A DNA stretch of 13,885 nt, taken from assembly GCA_948788915.1 (NCBI GenBank), contig CAQFOZ010000051.1, positions 1-13,885 of the forward strand. The letters are read 5' to 3'. This stretch comes from an uncultured Muribaculaceae bacterium. Lineage in GTDB: Bacteria > Bacteroidota > Bacteroidia > Bacteroidales > Muribaculaceae. Both the position numbers and the translations under genes were made by a program. Positions 5,573-13,096 of this stretch are shown here, piece after piece (the first letter of the stretch is position 1; each line of letters begins with the position of its first letter). The notes under the pieces are model-generated. The model was not told where the DNA came from. It did not search any database and was given only the letters and a program-made list of their open reading frames with translations.

Positions 5573-8164
5573 TTATTCCTGAGAAAGAACAACGCTTAGA
5601 GTGCGTTCCCCTTTGAGTTGTTTATGTTGTGTGCCAAATCCTTTCTTTGAAAATGTCAGTTGTGCATCCGAGGGAACTTCCATTACGTAATTACCCATTT
5701 TATCGGTAGTACTGGTCGCTCCTGAGGCTTCGCACTTTACGGTTACACCTGCAATTGGTGTGGCCTGTATGTCGCGCACGTTTCCTCTGAGCTTTATAAC
5801 CTTGGCGTTATTTGATGGGTTCTTTTGAGTCTTTATGTCTTTGGGGATTCCGGTATTCTCGACAGGTGCATTTTCTCCTACCCAGACAGGTATGGTATGG
5901 CAAATATCGGATGATGACCTGCCAATTTGAATTTCAAATTTTCCGGGTTCAAGATAACGGTTGCCTCCATCGTCAGTCAGGTAAAGTTCCTCTACAGGTA
6001 TTTTTATGCTCACATGTTTTGTTTCGCCCGGTGTTAGGCTGATTTTGTCAAATCCTTTAAGAGCCCGAACGGGAGTGGCAATGGAGCTTACAACATCGCG
6101 GACATAGACCTGCACAACTTCTTTTCCTTCGCGAGAGCCCTTGTTGGTGATGTCCACGCTTACACCGATAGTGTCTCCGTCTGAGTATTCTCTTTTGTCA
6201 GTATTCGCGTTGGTGTAATCGAAAGTTGTGTAACTCATTCCGTGTCCGAAACTCCATAATGCCTCCGGGGTGGAAAACACATAATCGCGTCCGGGGTTCT
6301 CGTAGCTTCCGTGTACATGATAATAACCTTTGTCAGAAGGAAGATGATTATAATATACGGGAAGTTGTCCTGTGCTTCTCGGGAATGAGAAATTCAATCG
6401 GCCTGAAGGGTTTACATTGCCGAAAAGGATATCGGCAAGACTGTCTCCCTCCCTTTCTCCGGCATACCATTGCACGAGAATTGCCGGAATGTTTTCCGCT
6501 GCCCATGGAATGGCGAAAGGCTTGCCGGCAACAAGCACGAGCACAACAGGTGTTCCTGTGGCGGCCACGTCGCGTACCAGCTTTTCTTGTGCTCCTGTCA
6601 ATTCAATTTCTGTAAGATCCATTCCCTCTCCTGACGTGGATTCTGATTGCCCGCGCACAAAAACAGTTGACGAACTTCCAACAACAACAATCGCTACATC
6701 ACTTTCACGAGCTGCCCTGACTGCATCTGCTATTCCTGTGGTGTCAAGTGATGCTACGGAACAACCTTTGGCATAGTTTATTTTTACATCTTTGCCAAGC
6801 AATTTCTTGATGCCTGCGAGGGGAGTGACACCTTCTTTTACATCTTTTGTCCATGTATAGTCCCCAAATTGAACGGCATCTGCATTCGGACCTATGACCG
6901 CCACAGTTTTAAGCTTGCTTTTGTCCAGAGGCAGCAGGTTGTTCTCGTTTTTTACGAGAACAGCAGATTCGTCAGCTATCTCTTTTGAAAGGGCTACAGC
7001 TTTGGGATCGCGTATCGGGAGATAAAACGCGCAGTTTTCAAGATAGGGATCATCCATCAGTCCGGTTTCTATTTTAGCACGGAGCACGCGCCTTACAGCA
7101 TCGTCCACATATTTCTCGTCCAGTTTGCCTGCTCGAATATTATCAGCGAGAGTGGTAAATGTAAAGCTTGAGGCTTCCACGTCCAGACCTGCTGTCAATG
7201 CTTGTCTGGCGGCATCGAAGTCGGTTTCTGCCGTACGATGAAAATTCTTGAGCATGTCAAGTACTCCCCAGTCGGAATAGACATACCCTTTAAAACCATA
7301 TCTGTCGCGAAGCAGATCTGTGAGGAGGTAGCGTGATGATGAGTTGGGAACGCGGTTCCATGAATTATAGCTTGACATAACCGCCATCACAGGTGTATTC
7401 TTTACTACTACTTCAAAAGGTTTCATGAATATTTCGTGGAGATCGCGAGTCCCGCACTCTACTGAGGCCAGATTCAATCCGCTGTTAGGCATGCCATGAG
7501 GACCGAAATGCTTGAGCATGGGCGATGTCCCTCCTTCTAGATACCCGTTTGTCTGGGCCAATGCGATCATAGAGCACAAATAGGGGTCCTCTCCAAAAGA
7601 CTCCTCAACTCGTCCCCAGCGAAGTTCTCTTGCTACATCTATGCAGGGCGCGAATACCTGTTTGATACCAAGTGTGTTAAGTTCTCCGGATGTGTATTTG
7701 GCGGCCTGGTATGCAAGATTGGTGTTGAATGTGCTTCCGAGTGCTATGTTCTGTGGATAAACTGTGCATCCTTCATGTACGACACCATGTAGAGATTCCG
7801 CGCATGGAAATGCCGGAATCCCAAGTCGGGTGTTTTCAACAAGATATTTTTGTATCTCATGAAAATTTTCACGCACAGCTGATGATGTCAAGGGAAATCC
7901 CTCAAAAAATCCGTAGGGGAGGGTTCCGCATTTCTCAGCAAGTTTTGTTTTGTCGAGTTTTTGCCCATCAAAGATATGCCAGGAATGTATGTGGCTTATC
8001 TGGGCAATTTTCTCTTCAAGTGTCATGCGCTTTATGAGATCCTCCACACGCTGTTCAGTGGGGAGAGAGGCATCCTTGTAAGGAGGAATTTTTTTTGCTT
8101 GCATATTTGAAGAGAACGACAATATGCAAAGAGTGAAAAGAATAGCTGTTGTTTTAAGTTTCAT
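5573..8164 (-). CDS. bglX: Glycoside hydrolase family 3 beta-glucosidase, periplasmic
   Basis: This 863-residue exported enzyme should release beta-linked glucose or xylose from oligosaccharide ends. A signal peptide covers residues ~1-23. The GH3 N-terminal barrel follows, with LKHFGPHG (K218, H219) and the nucleophile motif GFKGYVYSDWG (D298). The C-terminal sandwich domain (~400-615) carries SGEGMDLTEIELTGAQ, whose E513 is at the usual acid/base position. An Fn3-like domain spans ~655-770. Residues ~788-861 are an extra carboxypeptidase-regulatory-like beta domain (RGNVRDIQATPIAGVTVKC... DKMGNYVMEVPSDAQ), of the type usually found at the N terminus of SusC proteins. The substrate cannot be set from sequence. 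Related Bacteroidales genes are called bglX, xyl3A or bgl3, so the symbol is provisional. No SusC/SusD partners are adjacent, so this is not an obvious polysaccharide utilisation locus. No consensus promoter precedes it, and it may be read through from the gene at 8252. Confidence 0.92.
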   Translation of the reverse strand: MKLKTTAILFTLCILSFSSNMQAKKIPPYKDASLPTEQRVEDLIKRMTLEEKIAQISHIHSWHIFDGQKLDKTKLAEKCGTLPYGFFEGFPLTSSAVRENFHEIQKYLVENTRLGIPAFPCAESLHGVVHEGCTVYPQNIALGSTFNTNLAYQAAKYTSGELNTLGIKQVFAPCIDVARELRWGRVEESFGEDPYLCSMIALAQTNGYLEGGTSPMLKHFGPHGMPNSGLNLASVECGTRDLHEIFMKPFEVVVKNTPVMAVMSSYNSWNRVPNSSSRYLLTDLLRDRYGFKGYVYSDWGVLDMLKNFHRTAETDFDAARQALTAGLDVEASSFTFTTLADNIRAGKLDEKYVDDAVRRVLRAKIETGLMDDPYLENCAFYLPIRDPKAVALSKEIADESAVLVKNENNLLPLDKSKLKTVAVIGPNADAVQFGDYTWTKDVKEGVTPLAGIKKLLGKDVKINYAKGCSVASLDTTGIADAVRAARESDVAIVVVGSSSTVFVRGQSESTSGEGMDLTEIELTGAQEKLVRDVAATGTPVVLVLVAGKPFAIPWAAENIPAILVQWYAGEREGDSLADILFGNVNPSGRLNFSFPRSTGQLPVYYNHLPSDKGYYHVHGSYENPGRDYVFSTPEALWSFGHGMSYTTFDYTNANTDKREYSDGDTIGVSVDITNKGSREGKEVVQVYVRDVVSSIATPVRALKGFDKISLTPGETKHVSIKIPVEELYLTDDGGNRYLEPGKFEIQIGRSSSDICHTIPVWVGENAPVENTGIPKDIKTQKNPSNNAKVIKLRGNVRDIQATPIAGVTVKCEASGATSTTDKMGNYVMEVPSDAQLTFSKKGFGTQHKQLKGERTLSVVLSQE

Positions 8165-8188
8165 GAGGTTGTTTGCGTTTTCGGTTTT

Positions 8189-8233
8189 AAAGTCTTTAGG
8201 GACTTTAAAAACTTTAAAGACCTTAAAGACCCT
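8189..8233. repeat. Five-unit degenerate 9-bp tandem repeat
   Basis: The stretch divides into five 9-mers: AAAGTCTTT, AGGGACTTT, AAAAACTTT, AAAGACCTT, AAAGACCCT. It contains several alternative stems, including TTAAAGTC/GACTTTAA (8187-8194, 8201-8208) and AAAGACC/GGTCTTT (8225-8231, 8239-8245). The second stem lies just after the stop of the 8252-9547 gene and could attenuate read-through into the GH3 gene. Confidence 0.7.
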
Positions 8234-8251
8234 TGACTGGTCTTTTGCTTG

Positions 8252-9547
8252 TTATTCGTAACGGATTCTGGATTTGCGTAATACTTTCCAGCATCCGTCT
8301 TCAAAGATGGCGGTTCCGGAGTTTTCAGTGACAATGGATGAGACGTTGTCGGTGTCTTCTATGTCTTTTGCCATGCATCCGCCAGCGAGGTATTCCAGCG
8401 GATGTGCCAAAGCCATGTCAACAACTTCAGGTATGTCTATTACATGAAAAGTACCAACGAGTCCGTCTCTGGTATCAAGTATGAATACCGAACTGCCTGA
8501 TACAAGCTTGCGGTCGGCTCGGACAAATAATCCTTTTGTGTTTGCACGTCCGAGGTATATCACGTTTGGCATTTTAGTGGGGGCTCCTGATGAAGATACC
8601 GCTTTTTCAGGTGTGGCATGGCGTGCAGAATTGCTTTCGCGCAAGTTTGCTTGTCGAGATGAGGCTGCACTTTCAAGTTCAAGTCTGAGTTTATCGTTCT
8701 CTTTCTTCAGCCTGCTGTTTTCAGCTCGCATCCTATCAAGATTTTCAAGAATGCGGCTGTTCTCTTTTTCTGCGGCTTTTAATGCTGCGATTATTTCCCT
8801 GTTTCCCTCCGATGAGCTTTGCCCTTCACCATAACCCTGGGATTCAAGAGCACTTGATTGTTTTTTCATCACTTTCACTGCAAAGACTACAAGTCCGGTT
8901 ACACATGCAATGAGCATTACCAGAGCTATTACATACCAAATGGTATTGCCATTGTCTCTTTTCACCTCACGCTCTTTTTCATCTTCTGCAATGGCATTTT
9001 GATCGGCAAGTATCTCTTCCTGCTTTTCTATTGCCTGTTCAGCTGTCGGAAGTGCTTCATCGGAACCAACAGCCATGTCGGCTTCGGTAGGGACATCTGC
9101 GACAGGTTCCTGAACGGGAGCCTCGGTTTTTGTCTCTTGTGCCGGATTGCCCTCGACTATGGTCATTGCTGAAATTCTGCTCTTTACTCTGCTTTTTGCT
9201 ATTTTCCCTTTTTCAGCAAGATTGGGAGATGTGAAGAATGTAACACTCCAGAATTCAATTAACTTTGCCTTGTCCCAAGAAGCATAGTCAGAGGGAATCT
9301 TCACACTTTTGAAAGCTTTGATGTTCTCCTTTTCCTTGGCCTTGAGCTTCCCTTCAAGTTCCGACATGGATGTTGCTTTGAAATCGTCAAGATAGCCGGA
9401 TCCGTCATTTGCATAGCGCAGATATGCTTGCGCGGCTATGGCCTTGGCTTGTTCCATCTCTTTGTCTGTCACTGCCTGAATTGGCAATCCTATAGCCAGA
9501 AGGGCTATTGCCGTTAGTGTATTTCTTAATGTCTTTGAGATTCCCAT
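8252..9547 (-). CDS. Membrane-anchored coiled-coil protein of unknown function
   Basis: This is a 431-residue protein with no family I can name. It has a signal peptide (1-25), then a helical region (~28-130) including a WDKAKLIEFW segment. An acidic Pro/Glu-rich linker (~134-195) follows. A single membrane helix, NTIWYVIALVMLIACVTGLV, continues to ~226. After a Lys-rich stop-transfer sequence come a strong coiled coil (~251-297) and a compact C-terminal domain (~328-431). The C-terminal domain begins NVIYLGRANTKGLFVRAD and ends CWKVLRKSRIRYE. With a cleaved signal, the N-terminal half would be periplasmic and the coiled coil plus C-terminal domain cytoplasmic. The gene lies 37 bp after rpoN with no terminator between, suggesting co-transcription. 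I do not infer a function. A membrane signalling or scaffold role would fit the layout. Confidence 0.8.
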   Translation of the reverse strand: MGISKTLRNTLTAIALLAIGLPIQAVTDKEMEQAKAIAAQAYLRYANDGSGYLDDFKATSMSELEGKLKAKEKENIKAFKSVKIPSDYASWDKAKLIEFWSVTFFTSPNLAEKGKIAKSRVKSRISAMTIVEGNPAQETKTEAPVQEPVADVPTEADMAVGSDEALPTAEQAIEKQEEILADQNAIAEDEKEREVKRDNGNTIWYVIALVMLIACVTGLVVFAVKVMKKQSSALESQGYGEGQSSSEGNREIIAALKAAEKENSRILENLDRMRAENSRLKKENDKLRLELESAASSRQANLRESNSARHATPEKAVSSSGAPTKMPNVIYLGRANTKGLFVRADRKLVSGSSVFILDTRDGLVGTFHVIDIPEVVDMALAHPLEYLAGGCMAKDIEDTDNVSSIVTENSGTAIFEDGCWKVLRKSRIRYE

Positions 9548-9584
9548 TGCTTATTATATTTTTGGGGATTTAATTATCGTTGTT

Positions 9585-10946
9585 TTATAATTCTTTTCTT
9601 AAACGCGCCACAGGTATCTTTTTTCTGTCTCGGTATTTTGCCACAGTACGTCGAGAGATATCATATCCACGTTTTTTCATTTCTATCATAATTCTCTGGT
9701 CGGACAGCGGATGCCGTTTGTCCTCATGTTCCACAAGTGTAGCTATTTCAGCTTCTATCTTTCGATTTGTGGAGACAGAGGCATCTCCTGTTGTCTCCCC
9801 GACGGTGTCGCTGAAAAAGAATCTAAGTGGGAAGATTCCCCAGGGTGTCTGTACGAATTTGTTTGCCGTGGCACGTGAAATTACAGACAGATCAAGACCC
9901 GTTTCTTCAGATACATTCTTGATCATCATGGGCTTAAGCGCATATACATCTTCAGAGAGAAAATAGTCTTTCTGTATCTTGACAATAGCAGTCATCACTT
10001 TCATCATTGTTTGTTGACGCTGAGTGAGTATGCGTATGAAGTCGCGAGCATCGTTAAAACGGCTCAGCACAAATTCGGATCCTTTGCGGGGCCTTCCTTT
10101 AGGGGTGCGGTCGAGATTGGCTACGGCCTGATTAAAACTCTCCTCTATCTGGAGTTCCGGGATACGGTTGTTGAGAGTGATAGTAATCTCTCCATCTTCA
10201 TTGTTGACGATGAAATCCGGAATCACTATGTTTGAGTGGTCTTCGTGGCTGTGTCCCAATGATGCGCCCGGTTTCGGGTTTAAGCTTAATATCAATTCGA
10301 GTGCTTTGTCCACATCATGAGCCGAGAGCTTTAAGGAAGACACTATTTTCTTTTTATGTTTCATAGTGAACTCCTCAAAAGTAGAGTTGATTATGCGCAG
10401 GGCGTTGTCTCTTGTCACGGATGAAGGCATTGCCTCGAGTTGCATACGCAATGAGTCTTGAAGATCTTCAGCTCCTATTCCGGCAGGCTCAAGGCTCCTG
10501 ACGGCCTCAAGTGCTTTTCTGCCCTCCTCTTTGGTGATGTCCACACCCGGTCCGAATGCCATGTCGTTTATAAGCAGGTCAAGACTTCTGTGGAGGTAGC
10601 CGTTGGAATCCAGATTCCCGATGATATATCGTGCCGCATATTCCACTTTCGGATCAAGCTCCTTCTCAGAGAGCTGACTGTTCAGATTATCGTATAATGA
10701 TTCCGAATCATCCGCGGGTGAATAGAAAGTCTGGTCGGTGGATTGAGATGAAAAATATAGCGGGTAGCGACGTATGTCATCTTCGTTGGTATCCTCCTTG
10801 ACACCAAGCGCAGGATTGTCCTCCAATTCACGTTCTACAGCTTCGTCAAGTTCTGGCGCATTGTATTCCAGCAACTTCACAAAGCGAAGCTGCTGTTGCG
10901 ACATACGCATGCCGATGCGCTGTTCCATTTTCAGATTCTGGGCCAT
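9585..10946 (-). CDS. rpoN: RNA polymerase sigma-54 factor
   Basis: This 453-residue alternative sigma factor recognises -24/-12 promoters and needs an AAA+ activator to open DNA. Region I is present at the N terminus: MAQNLKMEQRIGMRMSQQQL, then a leucine-rich stretch ending LEDNPAL. An acidic region II (~51-90), the core-binding domain and the DNA-binding part follow. The RpoN box near residues 431-440 reads SRRTVAKYRD (canonical ARRTVAKYRE), close to the C terminus. I chose the ATG at 10944-10946. The open frame runs on to 11051, but that part lies in the tRNA-Leu gene and its terminator. No promoter of its own is visible between the tRNA and this gene. The leader holds a terminator and a competing hairpin that ends one base before the ATG, so expression may depend on read-through from the tRNA. 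The gene at 8252-9547 follows 37 bp downstream. Confidence 0.96.
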   Translation of the reverse strand: MAQNLKMEQRIGMRMSQQQLRFVKLLEYNAPELDEAVERELEDNPALGVKEDTNEDDIRRYPLYFSSQSTDQTFYSPADDSESLYDNLNSQLSEKELDPKVEYAARYIIGNLDSNGYLHRSLDLLINDMAFGPGVDITKEEGRKALEAVRSLEPAGIGAEDLQDSLRMQLEAMPSSVTRDNALRIINSTFEEFTMKHKKKIVSSLKLSAHDVDKALELILSLNPKPGASLGHSHEDHSNIVIPDFIVNNEDGEITITLNNRIPELQIEESFNQAVANLDRTPKGRPRKGSEFVLSRFNDARDFIRILTQRQQTMMKVMTAIVKIQKDYFLSEDVYALKPMMIKNVSEETGLDLSVISRATANKFVQTPWGIFPLRFFFSDTVGETTGDASVSTNRKIEAEIATLVEHEDKRHPLSDQRIMIEMKKRGYDISRRTVAKYRDRKKIPVARLRKEL

Positions 10947-10967
10947 CCGTCTTTGAAAAAAAGACGG
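10947..10967 (-). promoter_or_regulatory. Alternative hairpin at the rpoN start
   Basis: On the minus strand CCGTCTTT (10960-10967) pairs exactly with AAAGACGG (10947-10954) around a 5-base loop. The left arm reuses the 3' arm and U-tract of the upstream terminator, so the two stems cannot form together. The right arm ends immediately before the rpoN ATG and would cover its ribosome-binding region. Confidence 0.5.
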
Positions 10968-10993
10968 AATCAGGAAGATGCCTGTTCCGTCTT
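10955..10993 (-). terminator. Intrinsic terminator between tRNA-Leu and rpoN
   Basis: On the minus strand AAGACGGAA (10985-10993) pairs with TTCCGTCTT (10961-10969), and CAGG/CCTG pair inside around CATCTT with one bulged A. The stem runs into seven Ts (10956-10962), partly overlapping its foot. It should end most tRNA-Leu transcripts 9 bases before the rpoN start codon. Confidence 0.85.
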
Positions 10994-11008
10994 GTGTGAT
11001 TTTGTTTG

Positions 11009-11093
11009 TACAGAAAGTGGGACTCGAACCCACACAGCCGGTAAAGGCCAAAGGATTTTAAGTCCTTCGTGTCTACCATTCCACCATTTCTGC
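11009..11093 (-). tRNA. tRNA-Leu (anticodon TAA)
   Basis: It folds as a class II tRNA of 85 nt. The acceptor GCAGAAA pairs with TTTCTGT (last pair G-U), with discriminator A. The anticodon stem is AAGGA/TCCTT with loop CTTAAAA (anticodon at 11058-11060). A long variable arm and the T arm GTGGGTTCGAGTCCCAC follow. The 3' CCA is not encoded. The promoter is at 11170-11201. Confidence 0.96.
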
Positions 11094-11163
11094 ATCTTCA
11101 TGTACGGGAACTATGTCCCCGACAATCGGAATCTTTCCGGTTTCCCGGATCTCTTCTCCATCC
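11094..11163 (-). promoter_or_regulatory. Structured leader of the tRNA-Leu transcript
   Basis: From the predicted start near 11163 to the tRNA is ~70 nt, long for a tRNA leader. It can form TCCGG-GAAA-CCGGA, a 5-bp stem capped by a GNRA loop, and GGGGAC-ATA-GTTCCC. It also contains a 16-codon open frame beginning MEKRSGKPERF, probably by chance. Confidence 0.4.
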
Positions 11164-11169
11164 TTATTG

Positions 11170-11201
11170 CAAAATTAAAACCTTTTGTTCTAATTTCCAA
11201 A
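11170..11201 (-). promoter_or_regulatory. Promoter of tRNA-Leu (and perhaps rpoN)
   Basis: On the minus strand TTTG (11198-11201), 20 bp, TAATTTTG (11170-11177): a full match to the Bacteroidales consensus. It is the nearest good promoter upstream of rpoN as well. Confidence 0.75.
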
Positions 11202-11223
11202 TAATATTTCAACTCTATTTCCC

Positions 11224-11808
11224 CTATTTTGTCTCTTGTTGTCTCAGCCATCCTTTCGCTGTGGCTTCAAGTTCGGAATACCATTCCTCTCCAAAGCGGG
11301 CAGTTAATGGACCTTTGAGAAACTCGTAAGCCCTGATCCCTTTGCCTCGACCAAGAACACGGGCACATTTGCATATCTTCCAGTGATGCATATTGACAGC
11401 CGTGAAACCATTATATTCCTTAAGCCTTACAGGGTACAGATGGCACGACTCAGGCTTGAAAAATGGGATGTGCCCTTCCCTGTGTGCCTTTTCAAGAGCA
11501 CACAGGCATTTCCCTCCCGGAGCATATGTGGTGAAAACACAATCTTTACCGTCAACTATGGATGTGACAAGGTCTCCGTCCTCGTCATAATATCCAGGTC
11601 CCTGTTCTTCCACTACTTTTTGTGCTGCCGGGCGAAGAAGAGGGTATATCTGTGGCATAAGCTCGCAAAGACGTTCATACTCCTCGTCTGTGAGCGGAGC
11701 TCCGGCATCGCCTTCTATACAACATGCACCGAGACATTTGTCAAGATCGCATACAAAATAATCCTCAATAAGGTCAAGTGATACAAGTGTGTCTTTAATC
11801 TGTAGCAT
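11224..11808 (-). CDS. DUF3109 family cysteine-rich protein
   Basis: This is a 194-residue soluble protein with eleven cysteines arranged as C20-x4-C25-x3-CC(29,30), C48, C90, C101-x-C103, C122 and C146-x-C148. Key segments are CDLDKCLGACCIEGDAG, GGKCLCALEKAHREG, FFKPESCHLYPVR and WKICKCA. This is the pattern I know as DUF3109, a conserved Bacteroidetes family. The CxxxCC core resembles YkgJ-type proteins proposed to bind zinc or an iron-sulfur cluster, so metal binding is likely but unproven. There is no signal peptide. It is the last gene of the operon with ung and the DUF5103 gene: its ATG (11806-11808) lies 16 bp after the preceding stop. No clear terminator follows; the tRNA-Leu promoter begins 22 bp beyond its stop. 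Confidence 0.85.
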   Translation of the reverse strand: MLQIKDTLVSLDLIEDYFVCDLDKCLGACCIEGDAGAPLTDEEYERLCELMPQIYPLLRPAAQKVVEEQGPGYYDEDGDLVTSIVDGKDCVFTTYAPGGKCLCALEKAHREGHIPFFKPESCHLYPVRLKEYNGFTAVNMHHWKICKCARVLGRGKGIRAYEFLKGPLTARFGEEWYSELEATAKGWLRQQETK

Positions 11809-11824
11809 AATTTTTTAACAACTT

Positions 11825-13087
11825 CTAATTTGAGAGCACGGTAAAGCCAATCAGTCTGTCTGCACGCGCTCCGGCCGGATGGTAATATACCATCACAGGA
11901 TATTCGTTGCCTGTTTCGTATTTGTCGCCTTCGATAATGGGGAGGGCTTTGGAGAACTCTGTCGGATCTCCTGCCCGGAATGCACGGTAGCGATAATTAT
12001 AGGCACCCTGTTTTAGTGGCAATTCGAGAGTGTAGCAATGTTTGTCAGAATTGTATGCCATTTTGTTATAAGTGCCGAATTTTCCGTGTGTCATCTCTCC
12101 GTCTACGTAAATGTCCAGATCTTTTTGAAAAGGCATGTCGAGTGTGAAATGTACGGTAATGTAGTCTGCTCCGAGATCGGAATCTGTAGCGTTATATTCG
12201 CGCACAAGAAATCGTCCGTGTTGGGTGCGGTCAAATTCATAGTTTCGGAGGGCTCTTGGCCGATCTTGTTTGAGCCATATGTGATAGTTGTCTCCGATGT
12301 ATTTCAGAGAGTCTACTCCCATTCCTGCGAATGAATTGCTTACGCTTTCGAATCTGCGGTATTCATTCCCGGCATTGAACACAAGTTCAGGCTTGTGCGC
12401 ATATGTAAGCAATGAGCCTTCTGTGCGCAGTGGCGCAGGGATTGTGCGTATGGACTGTTCGTCAATATTCTGCCCCGTTGTCACTGTTATGTCCTGATAT
12501 GCATTTATGTTTTTTAAGGAACCTAAATCTACGGTAAATTCAAGTTGCTGCCAGTCTTGATTGAATCCTTTGTCGGTACGGCTGGTGGCTGTTCCGTTGA
12601 TTTGGGCGGTTCCTTCCGTGACATATAATCGCGCCTGAAGTATTGTTTTGTCCGGATTTTCTCGTTCGAAGACCTGCAGAAGATAATTCCCCGAGTGGAT
12701 AGGCCGCATATCCTCATTAGGCAGGACAATGCGATAATTTACAAAATGGATGTAGGTGTTTTCGGAATAAGCATAATCATTTATGTCTGCGATATTAAAG
12801 CCATCGATGTATTCCGATTCTACAAGGCGAGAGGGCTTCCAGTCAGCATTGCAGTGAATCAGGCGGTATTGGAGTTGTGAGAAATTGTCCCCGAGTTCGT
12901 CAAATGTAATTATCAGCCTGTCATCGGTGTCAAGGCGTATTGCCGGCGGGGACATGAAATTGTCTGCAGGTGTCAGCTTAAGAGTCCGGAAGTGTGGATT
13001 GAATATTTCAGTGAACAGTCCTGTCTCCGCAGCTGTCATGGCAGAGGTGAATATGGTAAGGATATATATAATAATTTTGAGTCTCAT
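11825..13087 (-). CDS. DUF5103 protein, type IX secretion Plug-like
   Basis: This is a 420-residue exported protein; the signal peptide is within MRLKIIIYILTIFTSAMTAA. The mature protein is beta-rich: IFNPHFRTLKLTPADNFMSPP, then DRLIITFDELGDNFSQLQYR and LIHCNADWKPS. A middle immunoglobulin-like part and a C-terminal carbohydrate-binding-like segment YDKH.LELPLKQGAYNYRYR follow. I recognise it as DUF5103. In Flavobacterium johnsoniae a DUF5103 protein is the Plug that closes the SprA translocon of the type IX secretion system. No other type IX gene lies in this window, so whether this homologue does that job here is open. It starts 9 bp after the ung stop and is 16 bp before the DUF3109 gene, so the three are co-transcribed. 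Confidence 0.82.
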   Translation of the reverse strand: MRLKIIIYILTIFTSAMTAAETGLFTEIFNPHFRTLKLTPADNFMSPPAIRLDTDDRLIITFDELGDNFSQLQYRLIHCNADWKPSRLVESEYIDGFNIADINDYAYSENTYIHFVNYRIVLPNEDMRPIHSGNYLLQVFERENPDKTILQARLYVTEGTAQINGTATSRTDKGFNQDWQQLEFTVDLGSLKNINAYQDITVTTGQNIDEQSIRTIPAPLRTEGSLLTYAHKPELVFNAGNEYRRFESVSNSFAGMGVDSLKYIGDNYHIWLKQDRPRALRNYEFDRTQHGRFLVREYNATDSDLGADYITVHFTLDMPFQKDLDIYVDGEMTHGKFGTYNKMAYNSDKHCYTLELPLKQGAYNYRYRAFRAGDPTEFSKALPIIEGDKYETGNEYPVMVYYHPAGARADRLIGFTVLSN

Positions 13088-13096
13088 ATTTGATGG

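Noticed and set aside
6226..6776. Two overlapping plus-strand frames within the GH3 gene.
   Set aside because: They are antisense shadows of a conserved enzyme and read as arginine- and serine-rich noise.
5573..9547. Polysaccharide utilisation locus around the GH3 gene.
   Set aside because: No SusC, SusD or dedicated regulator is present on either side.
10947..11051. 35-codon N-terminal extension of rpoN.
   Set aside because: It runs through tRNA-Leu and its terminator; sigma-54 region I begins at the ATG at 10946.
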